Assembly (NCBI GenBank): GCA_024763215.1
Contig: JANTFX010000024.1
Coordinates: forward strand, 1 to 33,585
Reading direction: 5' to 3'
Length of the DNA stretch: 33,585 nt
DNA from: Candidatus Krumholzibacteriia bacterium
Lineage (GTDB): Bacteria > Krumholzibacteriota > Krumholzibacteriia > LZORAL124-64-63
The position numbers and the translations under genes were made by a program. The notes beneath the pieces are model-generated. The model was not told the DNA's origin, did no database searches, and saw only the letters and a list, made by a program, of their open reading frames with translations. Positions 10,854-19,757 of the stretch are shown in pieces; position 1 is the first letter of the stretch; every line of letters starts with the position of its first letter.

Positions 10854-11930
10854 GTGGTTGGCAGGGATCGGCAGGGTGGCAAGAGGCTGGATGCGAGGTC
10901 CAAGGAGATCCTCGAGGCGGTCGTGCGCCTGCATTCGGAGACCGGCCGGCCCGTCAGCTCATCCCTGGTGGCCCGTTTCCTGCCGACGGCCCCGTCGCCG
11001 GCCACCATCCGGGCGGTGATGAAGCGGCTGGAGCAGGCCGGCTTCCTGGAGCAGCCCCACACCTCGGCGGGCCGTCTTCCCACCGACGCGGGCTACCGGG
11101 TGTACGTGGACGGATTGAGGGCGGCGTGGGCCCTGCGCCGCTTCGATGTCCCGGCCGAGATGCTCGCCGCCGCCCGCGAGGCCGCCCCGGCCACGGGGGG
11201 CCAGGATCGCATCAAGGATCTGGCGCGGCTGCTGAGCCTGCTGACCCGGAACATCAGCATCGTCGTGGGGCCGTCCCTGGATGATGTGGCGGTGGTGCGC
11301 CTGGAATCCTACCCGCGCACCTCGCGCAAGGTGATGATGGTGCTGATCCTGGACAACGGCCAGGTCCAGACGCGGCTGGTGGATCTGGACGCGGACTACC
11401 CCGCGCAGGTCGTCTCCGAGGCCGCGGCCATCCTGAGCGAGCGCTTCGGCGGCCGCCGCGTGGGCGAGCTGCGCGGCAGCAAGCAGCCCGTGGTGGACCT
11501 GATGCGGACGCCGGTTTCCCGCTGCGCCTCCGTGCTGGGCCGTGAGGGCGTCGGCATGTTGCATGACCTGGAGGACGCGGTGGTGGAGATGGACGGGGTG
11601 GCGCGCATGCTGGAAGAGCCCGAATTCCAGGACACCAGGCCGCTGAAAGCGCTGATCCGTTTTCTGGAATCGCCGCGCGACATCCGGACCTCGCTCGACC
11701 GGATGTACCACCACCGGGACCGGGAACCCTTCGGGGTCTGGATCGGCGCGGAGAATCCCCTGGGCAGCCTCCGGAACTTCTCGGTGGTCACCGGCGAGAT
11801 CGCCCTCGCCGAAGGGCAGGGGCTGCTGGCGGTGCTGGGCCCCCGCAGGTTGCCCTACCAGCGCACTTTCCAGGGCATGGAGATCCTGCGCCGTTTCAGC
11901 GGCCGGGATCCCGGCAGGGCCGTCAACTGA
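10854..11930 (+). CDS. hrcA: Heat-inducible transcription repressor HrcA
   Basis: HrcA represses class I heat-shock genes by binding CIRCE operators and is stabilised by GroEL. The 358-residue product has the N-terminal winged helix with LDARSKEILEAVV, the typical SPATIRAVMKRLEQAGFLEQPHTSAGR region (helix-turn-helix to wing) and RLPTDAGYRVYVD, then the GAF-like middle domain and a C-terminal segment including GIGAENPL-like VWIGAENPLG. GTG 10854 is chosen because GGAGG at 10841-10845 is 8 bases upstream. It starts the hrcA-grpE-dnaJ cluster. No CIRCE inverted repeat is visible upstream of hrcA or grpE, so autoregulation through CIRCE is not supported here. Confidence 0.95.
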   Translation: MVGRDRQGGKRLDARSKEILEAVVRLHSETGRPVSSSLVARFLPTAPSPATIRAVMKRLEQAGFLEQPHTSAGRLPTDAGYRVYVDGLRAAWALRRFDVPAEMLAAAREAAPATGGQDRIKDLARLLSLLTRNISIVVGPSLDDVAVVRLESYPRTSRKVMMVLILDNGQVQTRLVDLDADYPAQVVSEAAAILSERFGGRRVGELRGSKQPVVDLMRTPVSRCASVLGREGVGMLHDLEDAVVEMDGVARMLEEPEFQDTRPLKALIRFLESPRDIRTSLDRMYHHRDREPFGVWIGAENPLGSLRNFSVVTGEIALAEGQGLLAVLGPRRLPYQRTFQGMEILRRFSGRDPGRAVN

Positions 11931-11938
11931 TCCGTAAG

Positions 11939-11962
11939 CGGGCCCCGTTTGCTGCGGGCCCG
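11939..11962 (+). terminator. Hairpin in the hrcA-grpE gap
   Basis: CGGGCCC (11939-11945) pairs with GGGCCCG (11956-11962) around a 10-base loop. There is no T-tract. It may tune grpE/dnaJ expression relative to hrcA as a weak terminator or processing site. Confidence 0.35.
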
Positions 11963-12001
11963 TCCTAGCCGAACCAGACCATAATTCCGAGGTAGCAGAA
12001 C

Positions 12002-12667
12002 ATGACCAGATCGTCACGAGGGAAGAAGAGCAAGCGAGCCAACAGCGACAGCCAGCCGGGACCGGAGACAGGTACCGGCGATGCCGCCGCCGAGCAGGTC
12101 CCGACCGGGGAATCCGCAGACGCCGGCGCTGAGGCATCCCCCGCGCCGTCCGCGGACCAGGATGCCGCGGCGCAGACCGATGACGGCCGTCAGGACGTCC
12201 CGCAGGAGGCTGACCCGCTGGAGGCCATGCGCGCCGAGCGCGACGCCTTCCAGGAGAAGTGGTTGCGGGCGGTTGCGGAGATGGACAACCTGCGCAAGCG
12301 GACCCGCAGGGAACTGGTCGATTCGCGGCGCCATGCGCAGGCCGATATCCTGCGGCCGATCCTGGGGGTCATGGACAACTTCGAACGGGCCTTGCAGTCC
12401 CTGCACGAGAACAGGGAGAATGGGGACCTGGAGAAATTCCTCGAGGGGGTGGACATGATCTTCCAGAACTTCCAGGGCGTGCTCAGGGATCTGGGCGTGG
12501 TGCCCATGGAGGCGATGGACCAGGAATTCGACCCGGTCTTTCACGAGGCCGTGGGGCAGCTGCCCCGCGAGGGTGTCGAACCGGGCAAGGTGATCGAGAT
12601 CGTGCAGAGCGGCTTCATGTTCCAGGACCAGGTGTTGCGCCCGGCCCGTGTCATCATCTCAGCGTGA
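12002..12667 (+). CDS. grpE: Nucleotide exchange factor GrpE
   Basis: GrpE releases ADP from DnaK in the Hsp70 cycle. The 221-residue product has a long, disordered-looking acidic/Ala-rich N-terminus (about residues 1-75), a coiled-coil ([20 protein letters not shown] onward) and the C-terminal beta-domain ending [11 protein letters not shown], the family signature. GAGG at 11989-11992 is 9 bases before the ATG. dnaJ follows 10 bases downstream. dnaK, often found between grpE and dnaJ, is absent here. Confidence 0.95.
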   Translation: MTRSSRGKKSKRANSDSQPGPETGTGDAAAEQVPTGESADAGAEASPAPSADQDAAAQTDDGRQDVPQEADPLEAMRAERDAFQEKWLRAVAEMDNLRKRTRRELVDSRRHAQADILRPILGVMDNFERALQSLHENRENGDLEKFLEGVDMIFQNFQGVLRDLGVVPMEAMDQEFDPVFHEAVGQLPREGVEPGKVIEIVQSGFMFQDQVLRPARVIISA

Positions 12668-12677
12668 CGGGGGCGAT

Positions 12678-13823
12678 ATGACTACCAAGCGGGATTACTA
12701 CGAGATACTGGGTGTGGAGCGCGATGCGGACGCGGGGCAGATCAAGCGGGCCTACCGCAAGAAGGCGATCCAGTTCCATCCCGACAAGAATCCGGACGAC
12801 CCCACGGCCGCGGAGAAGTTCCGCGAGGCCACCGAGGCCTACGAGGTGCTCAAGGACCCCCAGAAGCGGGCGGAGTACGACCGCTTCGGCCATGCCGGCC
12901 CGGGCGGCGGTTTCGGGGCCGGGGGCGGCGGGTTCCAGGGCGTGGACATCGATCTGAACGATGCCCTGGAATCGTTCCTGCGCAACTTCGGCATGGGCGG
13001 AGGTGGCGGCGGCTTCGGCGACCTGTTCGGGGGGCGCGGCGAGGCCCGCGGCGGCCAGCGGCGTGGACGGGATCTGCAGCTCAACCTGAAGGTCACCCTG
13101 CGTGAGGCGGCCCACGGCGCCCGCAAGACGGTGAAGATCAGCAAGCAGGTGGCCTGCCCCGATTGCCAGGGCAGCGGCGCGGCCCCCGGCTCGACCCCCC
13201 AGACCTGCCCCCAGTGCCGGGGCAAGGGGCGGGTGCGCCAGGTGCGGCAGTCCCTGCTGGGCCAGATGGTGACCGAGGGCGTGTGCCCGCGGTGCCAGGG
13301 CCGGGGCCAGCTGGTGAGCAACCCCTGCAAATCCTGCCGCGGCACCGGCACCGTGCGTGGCGAGGAGACCATCGAGATCAAGGTTCCGGCTGGGGTGAGC
13401 ACGGGCAACTACATGGAACTGCAGGGCAAGGGCGACGCGGGGCCCAACGGGGCGCCGGCCGGCGACCTGCGGGTCATGTTCGAGGTGACCGGCGACGATC
13501 TGTTCGAGCGCCACGGCGACGACCTGCTCATCGATGTGCCCGTCTCGCCGGTGGATCTCATGCTGGGCACCAAGGTCCAGGTGCCGACCCTCGGCGGCAA
13601 GGTGGCCTTGAAGATCCCGGCCGGCACCCAGAGCCACAAGGTGTTCCGCATGCGGGGCAAGGGCATGCCGCATGTCAACCGGCCCGGCGCGGGGGACCAG
13701 CTGGTCAGGATCCTGGCCTGGACCCCGCAGAAGCTGGACAAGGATCTCAAGCGGCGCCTGGAAGAGATCCGCGACGACCTGAGGCCCCTGGTTCCCGAGC
13801 CCGGAACCCACCTGTACGATTGA
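12678..13823 (+). CDS. dnaJ: Chaperone protein DnaJ
   Basis: DnaJ is the Hsp40 co-chaperone that loads substrates on DnaK and stimulates its ATPase. The 381-residue product has all canonical parts. The J domain carries the HPD motif at residues 34-36, followed by a Gly/Phe-rich linker (about 75-125). Four CxxCxGxG zinc repeats lie at about 160-225 ([32 protein letters not shown]). The C-terminal substrate-binding domains follow. ATG 12678 begins the standard [13 protein letters not shown], so the earlier in-frame start at 12648, inside grpE, is rejected. Confidence 0.97.
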   Translation: MTTKRDYYEILGVERDADAGQIKRAYRKKAIQFHPDKNPDDPTAAEKFREATEAYEVLKDPQKRAEYDRFGHAGPGGGFGAGGGGFQGVDIDLNDALESFLRNFGMGGGGGGFGDLFGGRGEARGGQRRGRDLQLNLKVTLREAAHGARKTVKISKQVACPDCQGSGAAPGSTPQTCPQCRGKGRVRQVRQSLLGQMVTEGVCPRCQGRGQLVSNPCKSCRGTGTVRGEETIEIKVPAGVSTGNYMELQGKGDAGPNGAPAGDLRVMFEVTGDDLFERHGDDLLIDVPVSPVDLMLGTKVQVPTLGGKVALKIPAGTQSHKVFRMRGKGMPHVNRPGAGDQLVRILAWTPQKLDKDLKRRLEEIRDDLRPLVPEPGTHLYD

Positions 13824-13833
13824 GCGGGAGCAC

Positions 13834-14622
13834 GTGAGGCAATTCCTGGTATCACCACCGGGCGGCGGTCCGGCGGCCGTGGGGCAGAGCCTGCCCCTGG
13901 CGCCGGATGAAGCCCGTCATCTGAAGACCGTCCTGCGGACCGAACCCGACCGGATCCTGGATCTGACGGACGGCCGCGGTTTCCGCTATACGGGCCGGCT
14001 GTCCCTGGCGCCGGGGGCGGCGCCGCAGGTGGAAATCCTCTCCTGCGGTCAGGATGACCGGGAAGCCCGCCCCCCCTTGCTGGTGCTGGCGTTGGCCGTG
14101 GTCAAGGGCCGGCGCTTCGAGTGGGCCCTGGAAAAAGCCTGCGAACTGGGCGCGCACCGGATCATCCCCTTGCAGACGGCCTTCACCGTGATCAAACCGG
14201 GCGAGCACAAGCAGGAACGCTGGCGGACCATCCTGGCCTCCGCGCTGAAACAGAGCGGCCGGTGCCTGTTGCCCGAGCTGACCCGGCCCATGCCCCTGGC
14301 CGCCGCCCTGGCCGCCATGTCCGGCCGCATCACCTACGGGGCGTCACCGGGAGCCGAACGGGAGCGTTCCCGCGCACAGGATCCAAGATCGTCCGGGGTT
14401 CAGGCGGGGGGGCTTATCCCCGAGCTGGCTGTCTGCATCGGCCCGGAGGGAGGGTGGTCGGGCGAAGAGCTGGATCTGCTGTCCCGCTCGGGCGCCGAGC
14501 CTCTGCTCCTGGGACCGCACGTGCTGCGCACCGAAACCGCGGCGGTCGCCGGCATGGTCGTCCTGCAGCAATGGCGGCGGCAAATCCTGGCCGGCGGCAC
14601 TGTGCCGGGTGACGGCTCTTGA
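13834..14622 (+). CDS. rsmE: 16S rRNA (uracil1498-N3)-methyltransferase RsmE
   Basis: RsmE methylates U1498 of 16S rRNA using SAM. The 262-residue product has the N-terminal PUA-like domain (FLVSPP, DEARHLKTVLR) and the C-terminal SPOUT trefoil knot with IGPEGGWSGEE near residue 202 and LGPHVLRTETAAVAG near 226, the two signatures of the family. The start is GTG 13834, 10 bases after dnaJ, with a close GGGAG. A basic, low-conservation insert (SPGAERERSRAQDPRSS) precedes the knot. A dnaJ-linked position is common for this gene; prmA, often between them, is missing here. Confidence 0.94.
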   Translation: MRQFLVSPPGGGPAAVGQSLPLAPDEARHLKTVLRTEPDRILDLTDGRGFRYTGRLSLAPGAAPQVEILSCGQDDREARPPLLVLALAVVKGRRFEWALEKACELGAHRIIPLQTAFTVIKPGEHKQERWRTILASALKQSGRCLLPELTRPMPLAAALAAMSGRITYGASPGAERERSRAQDPRSSGVQAGGLIPELAVCIGPEGGWSGEELDLLSRSGAEPLLLGPHVLRTETAAVAGMVVLQQWRRQILAGGTVPGDGS

Positions 14623-14692
14623 CACCCCGGGGCCGCTGGTATTTCATGCAACAAGGTTCGGATCGGGCCACGGATCAGGGTCCGGGGAAAGG

Positions 14693-15157
14693 ATGAATGA
14701 TATGGCTGCCAGTGAACTGGCCGGCAGGCTCAAGGGCGAGGTCGTCGCCGCCATGAAGGCCAAGGACAAGGAGCGCCTGGGCGTGCTGCGCATGCTGCAG
14801 GCGGCGGTCAAGCAGGTCGAGGTCGACGAGCGGCGCGAGCTGGACGACCAGGATGTCGTGAAGGTCCTCGGTTCGTATGCCCGGAAGGTCAAGGATCAGA
14901 TCAAGAGCTACGGCGAGGGCGGCCGCACCGAGCTGAAGGAAGCGGCGGAGGCCGAGCTGGCCATCGTGAGCGAGTTCCTGCCGGCCGAGCTGGACGACGG
15001 CGAGCTCGAGAAACTGGTGCGCGAGGCCGTGGCAGAATCCGGCGCCGCCGGGATGCGGGACATGGGCAAGGTGATGAAGGCGGTGCTGCCCAAGGTGGCC
15101 GGCCGGGCCGACGGCGGCCGGGTCAGCGCCCTGGTCAAACAGGTCCTGGCGGGATGA
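14693..15157 (+). CDS. GatB/YqeY domain protein
   Basis: The 154-residue product matches the YqeY family, related to the tail domain of GatB and to tRNA-binding helical domains; its precise function is not established. Visible features are AMKAKDKERLGVLRMLQAAV at the N-terminus, VKDQIKSYGEGGR in the middle, and EFLPAELDDGELEKLV with a GMRDMGKVMKAVLPKVAGR end, all typical. ATG 14693 has GGGG 5 bases upstream; ATG 14702, with AAAGG 9 bases upstream, is an equally possible start. Its stop overlaps the start of the CvpA gene by four bases (ATGA). Confidence 0.9.
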   Translation: MNDMAASELAGRLKGEVVAAMKAKDKERLGVLRMLQAAVKQVEVDERRELDDQDVVKVLGSYARKVKDQIKSYGEGGRTELKEAAEAELAIVSEFLPAELDDGELEKLVREAVAESGAAGMRDMGKVMKAVLPKVAGRADGGRVSALVKQVLAG

Positions 15158-15792
15158 CCATGCCTGCCACCCTCCTGATCCCCATCCCCTTCATCGTGGT
15201 GCTGGCCCTGGTCGGATTGCGCGACGGGGTCGTCAAGCGCGTGGTGGAGATCATCGGGGTCATCGCCACGGTGATCCTGACCGCCCGGTTCGCCGCTGCC
15301 GTCCAGCCCTGGGTCATGGACAGGACCGGCGCCGCGGAGGAGCCCGCCCTGCTGATCACCTGGGCGCTGCTCTTCCTGGCCGGCCTGATCCTCAGCCGCC
15401 TGGTGGCGGTCCTGCTGAGCAAGCTGATCCACCTGACGATCCTGGGCTGGCTCGACCGGTTGGGCGGCGCGGTCCTGGGAGCGGCCATCGGCGTCCTGCT
15501 GTCCAGCGCGGTGGTCCTGTTGCTGAGCCAGTTGCCCGGCGGCGGCGACATCCAGCGGGACTACCAGGCCAGCGGCTTCGGCCGCTTCATCTACGGGGCC
15601 GCTCCGAGCGTCTACCAGGGCGCGCGCGGCCTGTGGGGCGAGCAGGCGGACCGCACCTGGTCCCGGGTCATGGACGAGGCGCGGGATTCGGCCGCCGCAG
15701 CCAAGGACAAGGTCCAGGACGAGGCCAAGGAGAAGCTGGAAGCGTCCAAGGACAAGCTGGAAGAGGCGGCCGGTAAGGGCCTGACCCCCTGA
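15154..15792 (+). CDS. CvpA family inner-membrane protein
   Basis: The 212-residue product has about four hydrophobic helices (residues 5-20, 30-50, 63-85, 100-125) and the CvpA-type pattern GLRDGVVKRVVEIIGVI near the start and LDRLGGAVLGAAIGVLLS before the last helix. The family was named for colicin V production; its role is membrane or envelope related and not well defined. The C-terminal tail is a charged amphipathic helix with repeated KDKxxxEAKEKLEASKDKLEEA-like spacing (about 180-207), probably coiled-coil. It is translationally coupled to yqeY and lies 10 bases before mutS2, a frequent partner of cvpA. Confidence 0.85.
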   Translation: MTMPATLLIPIPFIVVLALVGLRDGVVKRVVEIIGVIATVILTARFAAAVQPWVMDRTGAAEEPALLITWALLFLAGLILSRLVAVLLSKLIHLTILGWLDRLGGAVLGAAIGVLLSSAVVLLLSQLPGGGDIQRDYQASGFGRFIYGAAPSVYQGARGLWGEQADRTWSRVMDEARDSAAAAKDKVQDEAKEKLEASKDKLEEAAGKGLTP

Positions 15793-15802
15793 TGATCCTC
15801 CC

Positions 15803-18265
15803 ATGATCCCCCTGCTGGAAAAGCTGCATACCCTGCGTGGGCGTGCCCGGCCCCTGGTGGGCGAGCGCTCCTTGCGGTTGCTGGAATGGCCGGCGGTGGC
15901 CGGCCAGGTGGCCGCCTTCTGCCGCAGCGGCCTGGCCGCGGAGGCGGTGCGGTCCCGCGTGCCGTCCGCCGATCAGGATGAGGTCGCCTTGCGCCATGAC
16001 CTTGCCGACGAGGTCAAGACCCTGCTCGCGCGCACCGGGGGTCTGCCCCTGGTCAACGTCGACGGGGGTTGGGCATCGCTGCACCGCGGCACGCCGCTGC
16101 GGCTGGACGGTGCGGACCTGGTGCGGATCGGGGCGCTGGCCGCGGACCTGGACGTGTGGCGGGACTACCTGGCCGCCCATCGCGCCGAGTGCCCCCTGTG
16201 GGGCGACGCGGCGGTGAGCACCGCTTCCTTGGGCGGGCTGGCCGGCACCCTGCGGCGGTCCCTGGAACCGGACGGCCGCGTCGCCGACGCGGCGAGCGGT
16301 CGTCTGGCCGGCTTGCGGCACCGGGCCCAGGAGGGCGAGCGGGCGGTGCGCCGGGAAGTGGCGGCGGTCATGTCGCGTGCCCGCGGAGCCGGCTGGACCA
16401 CCGGCGACGAGGTGACCCTGCGCGGGGATCGGTTCTGCGTCCCCTTGCGGTCCGGGGACCGCACCCGCCTGCCCGGGATCGTCCACGACCGGTCGGCCAC
16501 CGGCGCCACCTTGTTCGTCGAGCCGGCCCAGGTGGTCAGCCGCGCCAACGCCCTGGTGGAGACCCGGCTGGAGATCGCGGCCGAGGAGGCGCGGATCCTC
16601 CTGGAACTCAACCGCGCCGTGGAAGCGGCGGCGCCGACCCTGCAGGCGGGCATGGCGCTGATGCTGCTGGCCGACGAGATCGCCGCGGCGATCAGGTGGA
16701 GCGTGGCCGTGGGCGGGCACCGACCGGTGCTGGATCCAGATGGCCGGCTGCGGATCAGCGGCGGCCGCCACCCCCTGTTGCTGGCCGCCCTGGGGCGTGC
16801 GGGGGATGAAGCCGACCCGGACACCGCCTCCGAGGCCGTTCTGGCCGCGGGCAGGGGCAAGGTGGTGGCGCTGGATCTGGATCTGGCCCCCCGGCAACGG
16901 GCCCTGGTCATCAGCGGCCCCAACGCGGGCGGCAAATCCGTGGCCCTGAAGACCGTGGGGGTGTTCTGCCTGCTGGCCTGGTGCGGCTGGGATGTGCCCG
17001 CCTCAGGCGATACGATCCTGCCGGCGGTGACCAGGGTGCTGGCCGATCTGGGGGACGACCAGTCCATCAGCGAAGCCCTGAGCAGTTTCTCGGCGCACCT
17101 GGGCCACCTGAAGCGCTTTCTGGATCTCGCGGATGAGAAGACCCTGATCCTGTGCGACGAGATCGGCAGCGGGACCGACCCCCAGGAGGGCACGGCGTTG
17201 GCCTTTGCCGTCCTGGCCAGGCTCGTGGACAAGGGGGCCCGCGTGCTGGCCTCGACCCACTACGGGTTGCTCAAGGCGGCGGTGCACGATCACCCCCTGA
17301 TGGTCAATGCGGCCATGGCCTACCACGAGCAGGATCTGCGGCCGTTGTTCACCCTGCGGGTGGGGGACCCCGGCACCAGCCACGCTTTCGATATCGCCGC
17401 CCGCATGGGCCTGCCCGGCGACCTGCTCGACCAGGCCCGGGCCATGGCCGGCATCGAGCGCATCCAGGTGGAAAAGCTGCTGGCGGATCTGGACCGCCGG
17501 GCCCGCCAGCTGCAGGAGACGCGGCAGGGTCTGGAACAGGAACGGGCCCGGCTCGCGGTGGTGAACGCCGAGCTGGAGAGGCGGTTGTCGAGGATCGGCA
17601 AGGAGCGCCGGGAGATCCTCGCCGCCACACGCGCCGAACAGGAGAAATTGGCCCACGAGGGCCGCCGGGTCATCGAGAATGCCGTCAGGGCCATCAAATC
17701 TTCCGGGGCGGACAAGGCCGTGGTCCGGTCGGCCCGCGACCGGGTGGCGCATCTCGCGCGCCAAAGCGGCGACGGCGTTCCGGATGAGGAGCATCCCGGG
17801 CGGCCCATCTGCGTGGGGCAACGTGTGCGCATCCCCCATCTGAACCTCATCGGCAAGGTGGTGGAAGTCCGCGGCAAGAAGGTCGTGGCCGTGGCCGACA
17901 GCCTGCGCCTGACCCTGGGCATGGACGGGGTCGTGCCTCTGGAGGACCAGTCTCCCGCCGGGGAAAATGACGGCGAAGCGCGGGGGGGGTGGTCCTGGCA
18001 GAGGGAGGTCTCGGCGGTGCCTCCGGAAATCGATCTGCGGGGGCTGCAGGGGGCCGAGGCCTGGGAACTTCTGGACCGGCTCATCGACCGCGCCATCCCG
18101 GCAGGGCTGGAGGTCCTGAACGTGATCCACGGCTTCGGCACCGGCCGGTTGCGGGACCATCTGCACGCCAAGCTGCGGCAGGATCCCCGGGTGGACTCGG
18201 TCGCCGAAGCGGGCCCGGGAAGGGGCGGCGGCGGCGCAACCCTGGTTTATCTGGCCGAATCCTGA
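15803..18265 (+). CDS. mutS2: Endonuclease MutS2
   Basis: MutS2 is a MutS-like ATPase that lacks the mismatch-recognition domain; it acts on recombination intermediates and, in Bacillus, on collided ribosomes. The 820-residue product has an N-terminal clamp/lever region, Walker A GPNAGGKS near residue 372, Walker B LILCDEIGSGTD near 448, a long coiled-coil (about 550-640) and a C-terminal Smr nuclease domain from about 740. The Smr domain shows IDLRG and HGFGTGRLR. No good Shine-Dalgarno precedes ATG 15803, so coupling to cvpA is likely. A G8 run lies at 17982-17989. Confidence 0.95.
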   Translation: MIPLLEKLHTLRGRARPLVGERSLRLLEWPAVAGQVAAFCRSGLAAEAVRSRVPSADQDEVALRHDLADEVKTLLARTGGLPLVNVDGGWASLHRGTPLRLDGADLVRIGALAADLDVWRDYLAAHRAECPLWGDAAVSTASLGGLAGTLRRSLEPDGRVADAASGRLAGLRHRAQEGERAVRREVAAVMSRARGAGWTTGDEVTLRGDRFCVPLRSGDRTRLPGIVHDRSATGATLFVEPAQVVSRANALVETRLEIAAEEARILLELNRAVEAAAPTLQAGMALMLLADEIAAAIRWSVAVGGHRPVLDPDGRLRISGGRHPLLLAALGRAGDEADPDTASEAVLAAGRGKVVALDLDLAPRQRALVISGPNAGGKSVALKTVGVFCLLAWCGWDVPASGDTILPAVTRVLADLGDDQSISEALSSFSAHLGHLKRFLDLADEKTLILCDEIGSGTDPQEGTALAFAVLARLVDKGARVLASTHYGLLKAAVHDHPLMVNAAMAYHEQDLRPLFTLRVGDPGTSHAFDIAARMGLPGDLLDQARAMAGIERIQVEKLLADLDRRARQLQETRQGLEQERARLAVVNAELERRLSRIGKERREILAATRAEQEKLAHEGRRVIENAVRAIKSSGADKAVVRSARDRVAHLARQSGDGVPDEEHPGRPICVGQRVRIPHLNLIGKVVEVRGKKVVAVADSLRLTLGMDGVVPLEDQSPAGENDGEARGGWSWQREVSAVPPEIDLRGLQGAEAWELLDRLIDRAIPAGLEVLNVIHGFGTGRLRDHLHAKLRQDPRVDSVAEAGPGRGGGGATLVYLAES

Positions 18266-18324
18266 ATTCAGACAAGAAGTTAGCCTGTGCCCGACAGATC
18301 TTTGATGGATTCCAACCTGGATTG

Positions 18325-18333
18325 TGTTATAAT
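18325..18333 (+). promoter_or_regulatory. Extended -10 promoter for the secreted nuclease
   Basis: TGTTATAAT combines a perfect TATAAT (18328-18333) with the TGn extension. No -35 is present at the normal distance. The leader of about 58 bases contains a small hairpin, ATGGGA/TCCCAT at 18365-18379, before the start codon. Confidence 0.6.
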
Positions 18334-18397
18334 TATATGTCAGTTATGGGCCCGGCTGTGGTCCATGGGAAGCTCCCATCAACCTCACAGGTGAATC

Positions 18398-19534
18398 ATG
18401 AAGAAATCCTCCCGCGTTCTTCTTGTGGCGGCCCTGGTGCTGACGTTCTGCTGGGCCCTGGTCGCCCTGGCCGACGCCCCGGCCGGTTATTACGATTCCG
18501 TGGATCTGAGCAGCAAGGCCACTTGTCGGGCGACCCTGCATGCCCTCATCGACCACCATACCGTTTATCCGTACACATCCTCGTCGACCGATACCTGGGA
18601 CATCCTCGAAAACGCCGACGAGGATCCCCTGAACAGCAACAACATCCTGGATGTCTACAAGAACACGTCCTACGTGAAATTCGGGGGCGGCGTGGGCCCC
18701 TACAACCGGGAACATACCTGGCCCAAGAGCTATGGTTTTCCCGATGATGGCTGGGTGCCCTATACCGATTGCCACCAGCTGTTCCTGTGCGATGCCTCGT
18801 ACAATTCGTCACGCGGAAACAAACCCTATGACGACTGTTTTTCCGGCTGCACGAGCAAGCCCGCCGCCACTTACAACGGGGAAAGCGGCGAGAATCTGTA
18901 CGATATCGACAGCTGGGAGACCTGGCAGGGGCGCAAGGGGGATGTGGCCAGGGCGCAGTTCTACGCGGATATCCGATATGAAGGTGATGCGGCCAACGAA
19001 CCGGACCTGGTCCTGACCGACAACCAGTCCTTGATCCAGACCACCGAGGGCGGTGTCGCCTACATGGGGCTGGTTTCCACCTTGCTGGAATGGAGCCAGG
19101 ATGATCCGGTCGATGCCAAGGAGATGCGCCGCAACGATGTCGTCTACTCCTACCAGGGCAACCGCAACCCCTTCATCGACCATCCCGAATGGGCCGAGTA
19201 CCTGTTCGGCAGCGGCGTGATCTCGGGGGTGGGGGACCAGGCCCCGCAGGTGGCGGCCGTGGCCATCGACCGTATCGCGCCCAACCCCTTCAACCCCACC
19301 ACGACGGTCGAGTATTCGGTGGGTAAGCCGGGCGCGGTGTACGTCAGGATCTATGACGTGACGGGCCGGGTGGTCAAGACCCTGGTCGACGGCGACCAGG
19401 CAGCCGCCCGCGATTACAGTGTCCGCTGGAACGGGAGGGATGATGGGGGCCGGACGGTTCCCAGCGCCACTTATTTCTGCCGCATCGAGACTGCCGACGG
19501 GGCGGCCACCCGGAAGCTTACCCTGTTGAAATAA
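18398..19534 (+). CDS. Secreted endonuclease I family nuclease with FlgD/T9SS-like C-terminal domain
   Basis: The 378-residue product starts with a signal peptide (MKKSSRVLLVAALVLTFCWA onward, cut near ALA-DAP). The body (about 25-280) is an Endonuclease I (His-Me finger) domain. It shows NREHTWPKS with catalytic His106, TDCHQLF, NSSRGN at 136-141 for metal binding, and the GDVARAQFYADIRYEG helix. Such enzymes degrade DNA/RNA outside the cell or in the periplasm, likely for nucleotide scavenging. The last 85 residues form a FlgD-Ig-like fold starting IAPNPFNPTTTVEYSV and ending ATRKLTLLK, the C-terminal domain used for secretion or surface anchoring in FCB bacteria. AGGTG precedes the ATG and a terminator follows, so it is monocistronic. 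Confidence 0.9.
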   Translation: MKKSSRVLLVAALVLTFCWALVALADAPAGYYDSVDLSSKATCRATLHALIDHHTVYPYTSSSTDTWDILENADEDPLNSNNILDVYKNTSYVKFGGGVGPYNREHTWPKSYGFPDDGWVPYTDCHQLFLCDASYNSSRGNKPYDDCFSGCTSKPAATYNGESGENLYDIDSWETWQGRKGDVARAQFYADIRYEGDAANEPDLVLTDNQSLIQTTEGGVAYMGLVSTLLEWSQDDPVDAKEMRRNDVVYSYQGNRNPFIDHPEWAEYLFGSGVISGVGDQAPQVAAVAIDRIAPNPFNPTTTVEYSVGKPGAVYVRIYDVTGRVVKTLVDGDQAAARDYSVRWNGRDDGGRTVPSATYFCRIETADGAATRKLTLLK

Positions 19535-19565
19535 TCGATCTCGCCGTGGAACAAGCCCCGCTGGA

Positions 19566-19593
19566 GGCCACCGTGGAAACGCGGTGGCCTTTT
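19566..19593 (+). terminator. Intrinsic terminator after the nuclease gene
   Basis: GGCCACCG (19566-19573) pairs with CGGTGGCC (19582-19589) around TGGAAACG, followed at once by TTTT. It lies 32 bases after the stop codon. Confidence 0.85.
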
Positions 19594-19621
19594 CCTCGCT
19601 CGGGATCGAGCCAATTACATG

Positions 19622-19640
19622 AAAAATGAATCTCATTATT
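19622..19640 (+). promoter_or_regulatory. Fur/DtxR-like operator candidate upstream of the porin
   Basis: The 19-mer AAAAATGAATCTCATTATT matches the classic Fur consensus at 13 of 19 positions by eye and contains the perfect inverted repeat AATGA-ATC-TCATT (19625-19637). It lies in an AT-rich patch about 120 bases before the porin start. A similar sequence is at 24367-24391. No clear -35/-10 pair was found next to it. Confidence 0.35.
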
Positions 19641-19757
19641 TGAATATTTTGGTTTACACCAGCGATCCCTCAACCCACTCTTACGCCTGATCCGGCCACC
19701 GGAGGATTTCAATCCGCATTCCGGTGGATCCCCTGACTCGACGAAAAGGAGATCGTT

